In this document: positions 48,137-59,496 of the stretch, piece by piece
Layout: each line of letters opens with the position of its first letter
How positions within the stretch are numbered: the first letter of the stretch is position 1
DNA from: Affinibrenneria salicis
GTDB lineage: Bacteria > Pseudomonadota > Gammaproteobacteria > Enterobacterales > Enterobacteriaceae
Assembly: GCF_008710095.1 (NCBI RefSeq)
Contig: NZ_VYKJ01000001.1
Coordinates: forward strand, 744,001-808,000
Length of the DNA: 64,000 nt
Reading direction: 5' to 3'
The notes under the pieces: model-generated
Seen by the model: only the letters and a program-made list of their open reading frames with translations
Database searches by the model: none
What the model was told of the DNA's origin: nothing
Made by a program: the position numbers and the translations under genes

Positions 48137-48187
48137 AACTCCACTGGGGCGGCAAGGGCGCCGGCCTTTGCCGCCGGGATGATACGT

Positions 48188-51094
48188 TTACTGGTGAGTG
48201 ACCACCACCAGACGGATGGCATCCAGCCGCCAGTTGGCCTGATGCAGGTTCAGCAGGATCTGTTCGCGCTGGTCTTCCAGCGCGCGCAGTTCGTCCTCGC
48301 GGATGTTCGGATTCACCGCCTGCAGCGCGGCCAGTCGCTCCAGTTCGAGGCGCAGCTGGCGGTCCGCTTCCTCCTGCGCCGTCACGATCAACTGACGGGC
48401 CTGATGCGCAACCAGCTCTTCGGCCAACTGCAGCATATTGTGTACTTCCGGCTGCACGGCGTTGACCAGCTTGCTGGCGGTATGCCGGTTGACGGCGCTG
48501 AGCTGCCGGTTAAACGCTTCGAATTCGACCTGACCGGCCAGATCGGTGCCTTTGCGATCGACCAGCAGGCGCACCGGCGTCGGCGGCAGAAAGCGCGTCA
48601 GCTGCAGACTTTTCGGCGCCTGCGCCTCAACCACATAGATCAGCTCGGCCAGCAGCGTGCCGACCGGCAGCGCCTTATTCTTCAGCAGCGATACGGCGCA
48701 GCTGCCGGTTTCGCCGGACAGGATCAGATCAAGGCCGTTGCGGATCAACGGGTGTTCCCAACTGATGAACTGGGCGTCTTCCCGCGACAGCGCCTGTTCG
48801 CGATCGAAGGTAATGGTGCAGCCGTCCTGCGGCAGGCCCGGGAAATCCGGCACCAGCATATGATCGGACGGCGTTAGCACAATCAGGTTATCGCTGCGGT
48901 CTTCCTGGTTGATGCCGACAATATCGAACAGGTTGAGAGCGAACGTAATCAGGTTGACGTCATCATCCTGTTCGGCGATCGCCTGCGCCAGTTGCTGCGC
49001 CTGCTCGCCGCCGTTGGAGTGCATTTCCAGCAGGCGGTCGCGCCCCTGTTCCAGCTGTTGTTTCAGCGCGTCATGTTGCTGACGGCAGGCGCGGATAAAC
49101 TCATCCAGCCCCTGCTGTTCGGTCGGCGTGATCAGCCGCTGCAGCAATTCTTCGTAGTGCATATCGTAGATGGCGCGGCCGGTCGGGCAGGTGTGCTCAA
49201 ACGCATCCAGGCCTTCATGATACCAGCGCACCAGCAGGGCCTGAGCGGTATTTTCCAGATAAGGGACCAGCAGCTGAATTTGCTGCGTCTGGCCGATACG
49301 GTCGAGACGGCCGATGCGCTGTTCCAGCAGATCCGGGTTGAACGGCAGATCAAACATCACCAGATGACTGGCGAACTGGAAGTTGCGTCCTTCGGAGCCG
49401 ATCTCCGAGCAAAGCAGCACCTGAGCGCCGTCTTCTTCCGAGGCGAACCAGGCGGCGGCGCGGTCGCGTTCGATGATAGACAGGCCTTCATGGAACACGG
49501 CGGCCCGAATGGCTTCGCGCGTGCGCAGCACCTGTTCGAGCTGCAGCGCGGTGGCGGCGCGCGCGCAGATCACCAGGATCTTTTCTTCCCGGTGCTGAGT
49601 CAGGTAGTTCAGCAGCCATTCCACGCGCGGATCGAAGCTCCACCAGGTGGCGTTATCATCTTCAAACTGCTGGTAGATATGCTCGGGATAGAGCATATCG
49701 CGCGCGCGCACCTCCGCCGTTTTGGACGCATTCATGATCGAGGCGACTTTGATGGCGGTCTGATACTGGGCGGGCAGCGGCAGTTTGATCTGGTGCAGTA
49801 CCCGCTGCGGAAAGCCTTTCACGCCCTGGCGGGTGTTGCGGAACAGCACCCGGCTGGTGCCGTGGCGGTCCATCAGCATGGTAATCAGTTCCTGACGCGC
49901 CTGCTGGCTGTCTTCGCTCTGACTGTTGGCCGATTTCAGCAGCGGTTCGATGTCCTGCTCGCCCAGCAGCTCGCCCAATAAGTTGAGGTCGTTCGGGGTC
50001 AGCGTTTCGCCGGCCAGCAGCAGGGAGACCGCGTCGGCGACCGGACGGTACTGCTGCTGTTCGCGCACAAATTCGTGGTAATCATGAAAACGGTTGGGAT
50101 CGAGCAGGCGCAGACGCGCGAAGTGGCTTTCCTGTCCCAGCTGTTCGGGCGTGGCGGTCAACAGTAATACCGCCGGGATGCGGCCGGCCAAACCTTCGAT
50201 CGCCTGATAGGCCTCGCTGGAGGCGGTTTCGCTCCAGGAGAGGTGATGCGCTTCATCCACCACCAGCAGGTCCCAGCCCGCGGCCTGCAGCTGTTGTTGA
50301 CGCTGCGCGTTGCGGCAGACGAAATCCAGCGAGCAGATTACCAGCTGTTCGGTTTCGAACGGGTTGCTGCTGTCCAGCCGCGCTTCCGCGTAGCGTTCGT
50401 CATCGAACAGCGAGAACAACAGGTTGAAACGACGCAGCATCTCCACCAGCCACTGGTGCTGCAGCGTTTCCGGCACCACGATCAGCACGCGTTCGGCGCG
50501 CCCGGCCAGCAGTTGCTGGTGAATGATCATGCCTGCCTCGATGGTTTTCCCCAGACCCACTTCATCGGCCAGCAGAACGCGCGGGGCATGGCGCTGGCCG
50601 ACTTCGCGCGCAATGTGCAGCTGGTGCGGGATCAGGCTGGCGCGCATGCCGCGCAGACCGTTCCATGGCTGAAGCGCCTGATCGCGCTGATGACGACGAG
50701 CGCGGTAGCGCAGCGCGAAGCGGTCCATCCGATCGATTTGTCCGGCGAACAAACGATCCTGCGGTTTATTAAAGGTCAGTTTGCTGTCGAGCATAACCTC
50801 ACGCAGTTCGGCCGTGACGGGCGTATCGTCCAGCCGCTGGCCGGTATATATCAGCAGCCCGTTTTCTTCGCGCACGTCCTCAACCTTCAACTGCCAGCCT
50901 TCATGACTGGTAACGGTATCGCCCGGATTGAATATCACGCGAGTGATTGGGGCGTCATTTCTGGCGTAGAGGCGGTTTTCACCGCTGGCAGGAAACAGTA
51001 ACGTAACCATCCGCGTATCCAGCGCAACGACGGTACCTAATCCAAGTTCGCTCTCTGTATCGCTGATCCAGCGTTGACCAAGTGTAAAAGGCAT
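48188..51094 (-). CDS. rapA: RNA polymerase-associated ATPase RapA (HepA)
   Basis: 968 residues, identical in length to E. coli RapA, starting [20 protein letters not shown]. An N-terminal Tudor-like region is followed by a Swi2/Snf2 ATPase: Walker [17 protein letters not shown] near residue 172, DEAH box [10 protein letters not shown] near 278, and the helicase C motif [14 protein letters not shown]. It recycles stalled RNA polymerase after transcription. Confidence 0.98.
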   Translation of the reverse strand: MPFTLGQRWISDTESELGLGTVVALDTRMVTLLFPASGENRLYARNDAPITRVIFNPGDTVTSHEGWQLKVEDVREENGLLIYTGQRLDDTPVTAELREVMLDSKLTFNKPQDRLFAGQIDRMDRFALRYRARRHQRDQALQPWNGLRGMRASLIPHQLHIAREVGQRHAPRVLLADEVGLGKTIEAGMIIHQQLLAGRAERVLIVVPETLQHQWLVEMLRRFNLLFSLFDDERYAEARLDSSNPFETEQLVICSLDFVCRNAQRQQQLQAAGWDLLVVDEAHHLSWSETASSEAYQAIEGLAGRIPAVLLLTATPEQLGQESHFARLRLLDPNRFHDYHEFVREQQQYRPVADAVSLLLAGETLTPNDLNLLGELLGEQDIEPLLKSANSQSEDSQQARQELITMLMDRHGTSRVLFRNTRQGVKGFPQRVLHQIKLPLPAQYQTAIKVASIMNASKTAEVRARDMLYPEHIYQQFEDDNATWWSFDPRVEWLLNYLTQHREEKILVICARAATALQLEQVLRTREAIRAAVFHEGLSIIERDRAAAWFASEEDGAQVLLCSEIGSEGRNFQFASHLVMFDLPFNPDLLEQRIGRLDRIGQTQQIQLLVPYLENTAQALLVRWYHEGLDAFEHTCPTGRAIYDMHYEELLQRLITPTEQQGLDEFIRACRQQHDALKQQLEQGRDRLLEMHSNGGEQAQQLAQAIAEQDDDVNLITFALNLFDIVGINQEDRSDNLIVLTPSDHMLVPDFPGLPQDGCTITFDREQALSREDAQFISWEHPLIRNGLDLILSGETGSCAVSLLKNKALPVGTLLAELIYVVEAQAPKSLQLTRFLPPTPVRLLVDRKGTDLAGQVEFEAFNRQLSAVNRHTASKLVNAVQPEVHNMLQLAEELVAHQARQLIVTAQEEADRQLRLELERLAALQAVNPNIREDELRALEDQREQILLNLHQANWRLDAIRLVVVTHQ

Positions 51095-51273
51095 AAATTC
51101 TCAGCTCGATTTTCGTCTGTGTCGGGGGAGTGTTGGCAACAGCTTGCCATTCGTGCTCGTGAAGGGCAGTGCGTCAGGCACGAAAAATTCAATGTTACTG
51201 AAGTTCCTTCAGAAAGGGCGTTATGGTAATGGATGGCGGCGCGTTCGTCACCTGTAAAACATCCTCCTTTATG

Positions 51274-53634
51274 TTAAAACAGCCCCATCTGGCCGGTGAC
51301 CAGCGTGGTGAAATCGTCATGCAAAAAGGGCAGGATCGCATCGGCGACCGGCTGCAGCTGCCGTTCGACATAATGCTGATAATCCAGCGGCGAATGGCGG
51401 ATTTCCAGCGGCTCCGGCCCGGCGCTGGTCATCACGTAGCTAATCCAGCCGCCGTTCTGGTACTGCAGCGGGCGGCCGAGCTGGCGATTATAGTCCTCCG
51501 CGATGCGGGCGGCGCGCGCATGGGGCGGAACATTTTTCTGATAATCGTCCAGCCGGCGGCGCAGACGTTTCCGGTAAATCAGCAGATGATCGTATTTGCC
51601 GCTCAGCGTATCCTCGACCCAGGCGCGCAGCCATTCCTGGTAAGGCTGACGCTGAAAAATACGCAGATACAGCGCCTGTTGAAACTGCTGCGCCAGCGGC
51701 GTCCAGTCGGTGCGCACCGTCTCCAGCCCCTTGAACACCATTTGGTCGCCCTGCGGCGCGCTGATGAGCCCGGCATAGCGTTTTTTGCTGCCCTGCTCGG
51801 CGCCGCGGATGGTGGGCATCAGAAAGCGGCGAAAATGCGTTTCGAACTCCAGCTCAAGGGCGCTCTCCAGTCCCAGCGTCTGCCGCAGGTGCCGGCGCCA
51901 CCACTGATTGATATCCTGCACCAGCGCGTTGCCGATGCGGCCGGCCTCTTCATCGGAATGCGCCCGCCCAAGCCAGACGAAGGTGGAATCGGTATCGCCA
52001 TAGATAACGCGGTAACCCTGGGCTTCAATGCGCTCGCGCGTCTGCCGCATGATGTCATGCCCGCGCAGGGTAATGGAGGAGGCCAGCCGCGGATCAAAGA
52101 AGCGACAGCCGTCCGACCCCAGCACGCCGTAAAAGGCGTTCATAATGATTTTCAGCGCCTGCGACAGCGGCTTGTTGCCGGCGCGTTTAGCCGCTTCGCG
52201 CCCCTGCCAGATGTGTTCCACAATGGCCGGCAGACAGTGCTGCCGGCGCGAGAACCAGGCGCCGCGGTAGCCTGGCACAGCATGCTGCTCGTCGGGCTGC
52301 TGCAGGCCGGCGGCCAGACCGACCGGATCGATCAAAAAGGTGCGAATGATGGACGGATACAAACTCTTGTAATCCAGCACCAGCACGGAGTCATACAGGC
52401 CGGGCCGCGAGTCCATAACAAAACCTCCCGGGCTGGCCTCGGGGGCGATCTCGCCCAGGTTCGGCGCCACGTAGCCCGCGCGATGCATGCGCGGCAGGTA
52501 GAGGTGGGTAAAGGCGGCGACCGAACCGCCGCTGCGATCGGCCGCCAGACCGGTAACGCTGGCCCGTTCGAGCAGGAAAGAGAGCAGTTCCGTGTGTTCG
52601 AAGATCCGCGTTACCAGCGTGCAGTCCTGCAGGTTATAGCGCGCCAGCGCGGGTTTATCTTCGGCAAACAGCCGTTCGATCTCGTCCATGCGCTGCCAGG
52701 GATTGTCGATGTCTTTCCCCTCGCCCAGCAGGGTGCGGGCGACGGCCTCCAGACTGAATGAAGGGAAATTCCATGTGGCGGATTTCAGCGCTTCAATGCC
52801 ATCGATAATCAGCCGGCCGGCGGCGCCGGCGAAAAAATGGCCGGGCTTAAAACCGTGTTCGCGCCACTCCAGCTCGCCGCCGCCGCGACCGAAGCGCAGA
52901 GGAATGCGATAGCGTTCGGCGTGCTTTTGCAGCACGCGCAAATCAAACTGCACCAGATTCCAGCCGATGATTGCGTCCGGATCGTGCTGCTCCAGCCACT
53001 GGTTCAGTTTTTCCAGCAGCTGCGGCCGGCTGCCGACATATTCCAGATTAACGCCCGGCTCTGCTGACGGCCTCGGGCCGGGCGGGCCGAGCATATACAC
53101 CTGGCGTTGACCGCAGCCTTCCAGACCAATGCAGTAGAGTTCGCCGTGACGACTGGTTTCGATATCCAGCGACACCAGCCGCAGACTGGGGCGGTAGTCC
53201 TCGCAGGGCTTCATGCGGATGGCCGCCTCGCCGTTGGCATCGCGCTGGCTCAGCCATAGCGGCGCGGTAATGAAGCGTTCCATCAGATAGCGTTCGGGCG
53301 GGCGAATATCGGCTTCATAAACGGTGACGCCGCCTGCGCTGAGGATCTTTTCCAGCCGCAGCAGGTGGCGATATTGCGTACAGTACAGACCGACGACCGG
53401 CCGCAAGTGAAAATCGCGCAGGCCGAGCGGGCGCAGCCGCCAGTGCTTTTCCTGGCGCAGCAGCGCGCTGGCCTGCGCCTGCTGCGCGACGGGAATAAAG
53501 GCCACGGCCGGCTGGGCCGGCAGCGTAACGGACAGCGGTCCGTTATCGGTTGCCAGCCAGAAGGTAATCTGCGTGCCGGCCGGCGTATCGTGCCAGTGGC
53601 GCGTGAGCACAAAGCCCTGACGTGGTTGAGTCAC
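51274..53634 (-). CDS. polB: DNA polymerase II
   Basis: 786 residues (783 in E. coli). It is a family B polymerase: 3'-5' exonuclease motifs include [14 protein letters not shown] (near 155-168). Polymerase motif A is [15 protein letters not shown] and motif C is [14 protein letters not shown]. It acts in SOS translesion synthesis and replication restart. A clear LexA box was not found (only a half-site near 53703-53708). An inserted GGDEF gene lies immediately upstream on the same strand. Confidence 0.97.
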   Translation of the reverse strand: MTQPRQGFVLTRHWHDTPAGTQITFWLATDNGPLSVTLPAQPAVAFIPVAQQAQASALLRQEKHWRLRPLGLRDFHLRPVVGLYCTQYRHLLRLEKILSAGGVTVYEADIRPPERYLMERFITAPLWLSQRDANGEAAIRMKPCEDYRPSLRLVSLDIETSRHGELYCIGLEGCGQRQVYMLGPPGPRPSAEPGVNLEYVGSRPQLLEKLNQWLEQHDPDAIIGWNLVQFDLRVLQKHAERYRIPLRFGRGGGELEWREHGFKPGHFFAGAAGRLIIDGIEALKSATWNFPSFSLEAVARTLLGEGKDIDNPWQRMDEIERLFAEDKPALARYNLQDCTLVTRIFEHTELLSFLLERASVTGLAADRSGGSVAAFTHLYLPRMHRAGYVAPNLGEIAPEASPGGFVMDSRPGLYDSVLVLDYKSLYPSIIRTFLIDPVGLAAGLQQPDEQHAVPGYRGAWFSRRQHCLPAIVEHIWQGREAAKRAGNKPLSQALKIIMNAFYGVLGSDGCRFFDPRLASSITLRGHDIMRQTRERIEAQGYRVIYGDTDSTFVWLGRAHSDEEAGRIGNALVQDINQWWRRHLRQTLGLESALELEFETHFRRFLMPTIRGAEQGSKKRYAGLISAPQGDQMVFKGLETVRTDWTPLAQQFQQALYLRIFQRQPYQEWLRAWVEDTLSGKYDHLLIYRKRLRRRLDDYQKNVPPHARAARIAEDYNRQLGRPLQYQNGGWISYVMTSAGPEPLEIRHSPLDYQHYVERQLQPVADAILPFLHDDFTTLVTGQMGLF

Positions 53635-53700
53635 AAAATGGCCTTTGCCTGCGGGAGCGTCGGAGGCGTGTTTCAGCCGTCCGGTTAATGATATGGTTAT

Positions 53701-55275
53701 TTATACAGTATCCTGCGGCGGGCTGGCAATCACTACCCGATTTCGTCCCTGCTGTTTGGCTTGATAAAGCGCATTATCCGCCTGTTTAAATACGATATCG
53801 GGCTGCGTGCAGCCGGCCTGTTCCATCGCGACGCCGACGGATATCGTAACGGGTTGCGCCATCGGCATCACGGTCTGTTCCACACAGCTGCGCAGACGTT
53901 CTGAAAACAGCGCGGCGGCCTGCAGACTGGTTTCCGGCAGCAGAATTAAAAACTCTTCGCCGCCGGTGCGAAACAGCGCGTCGCTGTCGCGCGAGCAAAG
54001 TCGCAATTGGCGGGCGATGGTGATAATGACCTGATCGCCGACGTCATGCCCCCAGGTATCGTTGATGCGCTTAAATTTATCGATATCCAATGAGATGGCG
54101 GCAAAACTTTTTTTCATTTCGCGCCAGTATTTTAGCTGCGTATCCAGCGCCCGCCGGTTATACAGCCCGGTCATCGGGTCGGTCTGCGCTTCCGATTTCA
54201 GCTTGCCTATTTTTTTATGCAGCAGATTGATCCCGACCAGCATGGCTTTTTTCAACTGAGCCGCTTCAAAATACCAGGATGAAATATGCTTGATATTATC
54301 TTCCACGCCGCTGGCGTCCATCTGGTTGGCGCTGTGCGCCAGCAGCCAGAGCGGACGTGAGATAAAGCGCGCCAGTATCCAGACGCCGAGCAACGTCACC
54401 AGCGCGATCGGAAAAGTATGGCGCAGTACATTCTTCATCAGCCCGTCCAGCGGGCGCAGCGTCATGTGCGTCGGGCGCAGGGTAACGATTTGCCAGCTGG
54501 AGGTCGGCACCGTGGCGTAGCCTGCCAGCATTTCGACGCCGCTGCTGCTCATGAGCTGCTGGCTGCCGTTGGCGCTTTTATCCAGAATTTGATCGTTATC
54601 CATTTTCCGGCCGATGCGCTCAACGTCTTTGTGATAAATAATATTTTTGTATTTATCAATTACATAAATATAGGAGCCGTCGCGATAATAGTGGTCGCCC
54701 AGCAGATCGTTCAGGATATTCTTTTGCTTCAGATAAATGGTGCCGCTGATATAGCCCAGGTAGCGGTTCTGCGGCGAGAATATCGGGTATGAAATCAGAA
54801 TTAGCAAATTATTCGCTGCGGAGACATAGGGTTGCCCTATCAGCGGGCGCCGCATTTTCAGCGCTTCATTGATTCCGGGCGACGCGGGAGTATGCCCTTT
54901 GAGCTGCAGCGTATCCGGCGAGATAGTGCGAATGGTCCCCTTACTGTCGGCGATCGCCACCGAATTGAAGACGTGCGTTTGTAATCTCAGACGGTCCACT
55001 TCCTGCTGCATTTTGCGTTCGTCGTTAAAATTTCCCGCGATCAGCTGAGCGCTATAGGCCATTTGCTCCTGCGCGTTTATGAAGAACATATCGGTCACGG
55101 CGGCCAGCTTAGTGGCGTATACCCGATTCGCTTCCAGCGTATTATCGATTAATAGCTGCTTCTGGACGCGATAACTGGCATAGAAACTGTTGGCCAGGGT
55201 GATCAGGGCGCTCATAACGGCCAAAATTAGAATCAGACGGCCCAGGCCGATACGGGGGAACTTGTGTGTAAACAT
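53701..55275 (-). CDS. Membrane diguanylate cyclase with periplasmic Cache-like sensor
   Basis: 524 residues from the ATG at 55275; the frame is open 31 codons further but without membrane or sensor features. A transmembrane helix near residues 15-35 is followed by an extracytoplasmic dCache-like domain (about 40-280, with the typical YISGTIYLKQKNIL and YAVIDKYKNIIYH-type strands). A second helix near 290-310 leads to a HAMP-like linker and a GGDEF domain. The signature is GGEEF (RTGGEEFLILLPE), which is active in this family, and an RxxD I-site (RDSD) lies five residues before. It should synthesise c-di-GMP in response to a periplasmic ligand. Confidence 0.88.
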   Translation of the reverse strand: MFTHKFPRIGLGRLILILAVMSALITLANSFYASYRVQKQLLIDNTLEANRVYATKLAAVTDMFFINAQEQMAYSAQLIAGNFNDERKMQQEVDRLRLQTHVFNSVAIADSKGTIRTISPDTLQLKGHTPASPGINEALKMRRPLIGQPYVSAANNLLILISYPIFSPQNRYLGYISGTIYLKQKNILNDLLGDHYYRDGSYIYVIDKYKNIIYHKDVERIGRKMDNDQILDKSANGSQQLMSSSGVEMLAGYATVPTSSWQIVTLRPTHMTLRPLDGLMKNVLRHTFPIALVTLLGVWILARFISRPLWLLAHSANQMDASGVEDNIKHISSWYFEAAQLKKAMLVGINLLHKKIGKLKSEAQTDPMTGLYNRRALDTQLKYWREMKKSFAAISLDIDKFKRINDTWGHDVGDQVIITIARQLRLCSRDSDALFRTGGEEFLILLPETSLQAAALFSERLRSCVEQTVMPMAQPVTISVGVAMEQAGCTQPDIVFKQADNALYQAKQQGRNRVVIASPPQDTV

Positions 55276-55438
55276 AGGCCAGGTTGCGCAAACTCGGAAA
55301 AAAGTAAGCGGAGATAATAGGCGTTGCGGCGGTGTATGTAAAATAACCACGGCCATAAATTTATTCACACTCCAGCCGTTGACGCCGCCGGTTATGATCC
55401 AGACAATGCGTTGCGTGTCTGTGCAGAGAGAACAATTT

Positions 55439-56209
55439 ATGGAAGTCTGGCTGGATCATCTGGTAACACAATCATTAGCTTATTCATTACTTGCCGTGAT
55501 GCTGGTTGCGTTGCTGGAATCTATGGCGCTGGTCGGTTTATTGTTGCCGGGCACCGTTATGATGGCTTCGCTCGGCACGCTGGTCGGCAGCGGCCAGATG
55601 GGGCTATATCCCGCCTGGGGCGCCGGCATTGTCGGTTGCCTGCTGGGCGACTGGATTTCTTACTTTATCGGCCGGGTGTTCAGGCAACCGCTGCATAACT
55701 GGTCATTTTTGCGAAAACATCAGACGCTGATGAAACGCACCGAACACGCGCTGCATCAGCACCATATATCGACAGTTCTGATAGGCCGTTTCGTCGGACC
55801 GACCCGGCCGCTGATCCCGATGGTTGCCGGTATGCTGGAACTGCCGCCGTGGAAATTCGCGCTGCCTAATATTATCGGTTGCCTGCTATGGCCGCCGATC
55901 TATTTGTTGCCCGGTATTCTGACCGGCGTGGCGATCGATATCCCGGCCAATGCGCACAGCGGCGCCTTCAAGCTGCTGCTGTTGTGTTCGGTGCTGCTCA
56001 TCTGGCTGGCGGGCTGGCTGATCTGGCGCTGGTGGCGGGCGGCGCGGCGCAGCGTCCGGCGGGGCGCAGGCCGCTGGTTGACGTTGCAGCGACTGCGCTG
56101 GCTGACGCCGCTGGCGACGCTGGGCGCCGGCGTTTGTTGCATTCTGTTATTGCAGCAGCCGTTAATGCCGGTTTACCGCCATCTGCTCTGGCAGGTGCTG
56201 CTGGGGTAA
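55439..56209 (+). CDS. yabI: DedA-family membrane protein YabI
   Basis: 256 residues from the ATG at 55439 (254 in E. coli). The DedA/VTT domain carries ALVGLLLPGTVMMASLG, GDWISYFIGRVF near residue 70 and the GRFVGPTRPLIPMVAGM motif. It is an inner-membrane protein; the family is implicated in undecaprenyl phosphate or phospholipid flipping and proton-dependent homeostasis. In E. coli it lies near polB and the thi genes. It is the last backbone gene before the T6SS island. Confidence 0.93.
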   Translation: MEVWLDHLVTQSLAYSLLAVMLVALLESMALVGLLLPGTVMMASLGTLVGSGQMGLYPAWGAGIVGCLLGDWISYFIGRVFRQPLHNWSFLRKHQTLMKRTEHALHQHHISTVLIGRFVGPTRPLIPMVAGMLELPPWKFALPNIIGCLLWPPIYLLPGILTGVAIDIPANAHSGAFKLLLLCSVLLIWLAGWLIWRWWRAARRSVRRGAGRWLTLQRLRWLTPLATLGAGVCCILLLQQPLMPVYRHLLWQVLLG

Positions 56210-56852
56210 GCCCGCGCCGGACGGTCGCCGCCCGGACGAAAACGCGGCGGCAGGGTCGCCTGATTTAGCGGCGTAACCAGAGCCGCAATCTATCGTCAGC
56301 GTATCCGTCGCGGCCTGTTGGCGCTTTGCACGACAGAAATTTAGCCTGCAATAGACGGCATTCCGGGGTAAACTCCGCTGTTTAGGATTAGTCTCAGTGT
56401 CGGCATCTGGGCGCCTGGCGCTGCGCCGGGTATACTAATCCGCTGAAAGTTATACCCTTCATGGCTAAGAACGCCGGCGAGTCGGCTTCGCCTCCTTATA
56501 TGGTCATGGCGTAAGCCCGTCGACCGGTATTCATCGGCTGACGGCGTTGCTGCAGTCTGAAAGCGATGAGGGGTATCTTGCTGTCGCGCCTGATGTTATT
56601 TAAAAGCATAGTCAGGTGCTGCGGTAGCTATTTTCGCATCAGAAATGTACGCCGCAGTAAGGGGAGACAGGCCCACCAGGCTTCAGGATGCGGTCGGGCG
56701 GTAAATGACAAGTCCTCTGGCGTTTAGTCACTCAGTGAGCGGCGCGATGATTCGCCCGCGCTGATTTGAACGCGACTTACCGCGGTCCCGCCGGACCGGG
56801 TAATTAAAAAACTCAACACCTCTGCAACTGGAAAGATGAAGGGTAATCGTCA
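56210..56852. other. Intergenic region upstream of vgrG
   Basis: 643 bases with no gene. It has an inverted repeat GGGTATA/TATACCC (56428-56434 and 56451-56457) and beside it a candidate copy of a dispersed repeat (56449-56492). The vgrG ribosome site is GAAGGG at 56838-56843. No sigma54 or sigma70 promoter for vgrG is clear. Confidence 0.5.
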
Positions 56853-59111
56853 ATGGATCGCATTATTACTGCTCATACACCGTTAGGCTCTGACGCGCTA
56901 CTGTTTAAATCACTCGCTGGCACTGAACAGCTCTCTGAACTCTATGAGTTTGACGTTGAACTGCTGAGCGCCGATAACGCCATCGATCTTAAAGGCTTGT
57001 TGGGCAAGCCGCTAACGGTCGAAATCCGCAGCAATCTGCTTTCCTCCCGCTATCTTAATGGCTATATCACCCGTATGACGCTGGCCGGGCGGGAAAGTCA
57101 CGGCGATCGTTACTATATTTACCGCGCCACCCTGAGCCCGGCGCTGTGGTATCTCAAACAGAATCGCGATTTCAGGATCTGGCAGGAAAAGAGCGTGCCG
57201 GAAATTCTCACCTCGCTGCTCAACGACTATCAGATCACCTTTGAGAACCAGCTTAGCGCCGAATACCGCCAGTGGGGATACTGCGTTCAGTACAACGAAA
57301 GCGATTACGATTTCATCTCCCGCCTGATGCAGCATGAAGGCATCTACTTCTGGTTCCGCCACGAAATGGGCGAGCAGACGCTGATCCTCAGCGACTCGCC
57401 GGACAGCCACACCACGATGACCGGCTATGAAACCATCGCCTACGATATGCCGGAAGGCGACATGCTGGTGAAGGCGGAGGGCATCTATAGCTGGAGCGTC
57501 ACCGACGCCATTACGCCCGGCCTGTACAGCCACGCGGACTATGATTTCCATAAACCGCGCGCCGCGCTGTTCGAGGCGCGTCAGAACCCGCAGTCCTTCG
57601 CTGCCAGAAAGGCAGAAGTCTATGACTGGCCTGGCCGCTTTACCGAACAGGAGCACGGGCAATTTTATGCGCGCGTGCGCCAGCAGGAAATGGAAGCGCG
57701 CCACGAACAAATGAGCGGCGAAGCCACGGCGGTGGGAATTGCGCCGGGCTACCAGTTTACTTTTATTAATCCGCCGCGCCAGGAAGACAGCGGCAACTAC
57801 CTGACGGTGCGCGCGACCTACCTGCTGACGGAAAACCACTACGCCTCCGGCGGCAGCCAGCAGGGCGAACACCTGGTTAAATTCAGCGTGGTGCCGGCCA
57901 GCCTGAACTGGCGCCCGGCTCGCAGCACGCCCTGGCCGCGTACCTATGGACCGCAAACCGCCGAGGTGGTCGGCCCGCAGGGCGAGCCCATCTGGACGGA
58001 CAAATACGGCAGGGTGAAGGTTAAATTCCGCTGGGACCGCTACGCCAGCGGCGACGACACCAGCTCCTGCTGGGTGCGCGTCTCCAGCGCCTGGGCCGGC
58101 TGGAAATATGGCGGCGTGCAGGTACCGCGCGTCGGCGAAGAAGTGGTGGTCGACTTCATCAACGGCGACCCCGATCGGCCGATTATCACCGGCCGCGTCT
58201 ATAATGAAGACAGCATGCCGCCGTGGGACCTGCCTAACGACGCCACCAAAATGGGCTTTATGTCGCGCAGTAAAAACGGCACTAAAGACAACGCCAGCTA
58301 CCTGTTCTTTGAAGACCGCCTCGGCAGCGAGTCATTCGACATGCACGCCGAAAAAGATATGAATGTTTCGGTGGAGAATGATAAGCGGGTGACGGTCGAC
58401 GGCAACCGCTTTACCGAGATTAACAAGGAGCAGCAGGATACGGTGGTGGGGAACGCCACGTTCCACTATAAGGCTAAGCGCGATACTACGGTGGACGATG
58501 TTGAAAGCAACACCTTCAATAATAGCCAGACGACGAAGATCAAGAACGGCAGGAAGCTTGAGATCACAAGTGGAGGGGATAGTAATATAATTAAAGGGGA
58601 TAGATCCATTAACGTTGATGGCGTATATAAGCATCATGTGACAGGAAAAGTTACTGAGATGTTTGATGACGGATTACAAACTACTATTTCAGCTGGTGGT
58701 AAAAAAGAAAAAATTGAAGGTGAAGTATCGATTGATATTAATGGCGATTGGAATCAAACTATAACTGGAGGTAGTGTAAAAATTTATAGCCCAAATCTTA
58801 TAACTATTAAAAGTGATAGTAAGGTTTTTATTGATTCACCAAAGTTTGAAAGCAAAGATACATCAAAAAAATCTTTCGCGGAATCCTCTATTGAATATGT
58901 AAAAAGTAAGACAGCGTTGGAGGCTTTTACACTAGCCTTTAAAGGGGTTGCTTTTGCTTATGCACAAACAAATATCTCGATTACACCGATTTCTCTATCG
59001 CATAAAAGTTTTGAAAATAAATATTCAGCAATGGACATAAGAGTTATAGGCACTTTTGTTGGTAGTGGCGCTTTGCATTATTCATCAAAAATTTTAACTT
59101 TAATGATATAG
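56853..59111 (+). CDS. vgrG: T6SS spike protein VgrG with AT-rich C-terminal tip
   Basis: 752 residues. Residues 1 to about 370 are the gp27-like hub (TPLGSDALLFKSLAGTEQLS, YNESDYDFISRLMQHEGIYF). About 380-455 is the gp5 OB-fold (WTDKYGRVKVKFRWDR, SSCWVRVSSAWAGWKYGG). A beta-helix spike with SFDMHAEKDMNVSVENDK follows. At about residue 570 (nt 58560) the DNA turns from GC-rich to AT-rich; the last 180 residues are a variable tip ending in a hydrophobic ALEAFTLAFKGVAFAYA stretch. VgrG trimers cap the Hcp tube and carry effectors. No hcp, PAAR or other T6SS structural gene is in the window. The next gene starts 7 bp later. Confidence 0.95.
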   Translation: MDRIITAHTPLGSDALLFKSLAGTEQLSELYEFDVELLSADNAIDLKGLLGKPLTVEIRSNLLSSRYLNGYITRMTLAGRESHGDRYYIYRATLSPALWYLKQNRDFRIWQEKSVPEILTSLLNDYQITFENQLSAEYRQWGYCVQYNESDYDFISRLMQHEGIYFWFRHEMGEQTLILSDSPDSHTTMTGYETIAYDMPEGDMLVKAEGIYSWSVTDAITPGLYSHADYDFHKPRAALFEARQNPQSFAARKAEVYDWPGRFTEQEHGQFYARVRQQEMEARHEQMSGEATAVGIAPGYQFTFINPPRQEDSGNYLTVRATYLLTENHYASGGSQQGEHLVKFSVVPASLNWRPARSTPWPRTYGPQTAEVVGPQGEPIWTDKYGRVKVKFRWDRYASGDDTSSCWVRVSSAWAGWKYGGVQVPRVGEEVVVDFINGDPDRPIITGRVYNEDSMPPWDLPNDATKMGFMSRSKNGTKDNASYLFFEDRLGSESFDMHAEKDMNVSVENDKRVTVDGNRFTEINKEQQDTVVGNATFHYKAKRDTTVDDVESNTFNNSQTTKIKNGRKLEITSGGDSNIIKGDRSINVDGVYKHHVTGKVTEMFDDGLQTTISAGGKKEKIEGEVSIDINGDWNQTITGGSVKIYSPNLITIKSDSKVFIDSPKFESKDTSKKSFAESSIEYVKSKTALEAFTLAFKGVAFAYAQTNISITPISLSHKSFENKYSAMDIRVIGTFVGSGALHYSSKILTLMI

Positions 59112-59118
59112 GTTTAAA

Positions 59119-59496
59119 ATGAATACGTGGAAAGATTTTTTTATTGCTATTTTATTGATTCTTCCGATATTTGCTGCCTGTCGGACGGTTTTAAATCTAT
59201 TAATTATTCCAGTCAAAGAGGGATTTACACAGGCACGTGTTTTGAAAAACGGAGTTGGTGCTAACGCGGATATAGTCTCAGTTCAGCAAACTAATGAATG
59301 GGGAGGAAATAAACCAGTCTGTAATATTACGGTCAGATTTATGACATTGGATGGAAAAGAGTATGAGGCTAGCGTTAAAAAAGCTCTTGATATCAATGAA
59401 GTAGAAAGATTTAAAGCAGGAAATGGAACTACTATTAAATATGATCCAGAAAACCCAAATAAGATAGCCATTTATGATAAGCCCCTTTTCCTTTAG
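59119..59496 (+). CDS. Small one-helix membrane protein, vgrG partner (type A)
   Basis: 125 residues, starting 7 bp after the vgrG stop. A hydrophobic helix at about residues 8-30 anchors it. A soluble domain of about 90 residues follows, with NADIVSVQQTNEW, NITVRFMTLDGKEY and a terminal IKYDPENPNKIAIY, reminiscent of DUF3592-type domains. It shares its pattern with the 61329 protein (NAEIVSIQ, ATITVRF, IRIKFNKKNNQKI). Position directly behind a VgrG with a variable tip suggests an immunity or tip-associated protein, an inference from context only. Confidence 0.7.
   Translation: MNTWKDFFIAILLILPIFAACRTVLNLLIIPVKEGFTQARVLKNGVGANADIVSVQQTNEWGGNKPVCNITVRFMTLDGKEYEASVKKALDINEVERFKAGNGTTIKYDPENPNKIAIYDKPLFL

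Noticed and set aside
53690..53715. LexA box for polB
   Set aside because: On the minus strand CTGTATAAATAACCAT keeps the left half (CTGT) but lacks the ACAG right half, and it overlaps the stop codon of the upstream gene; not strong enough to call.
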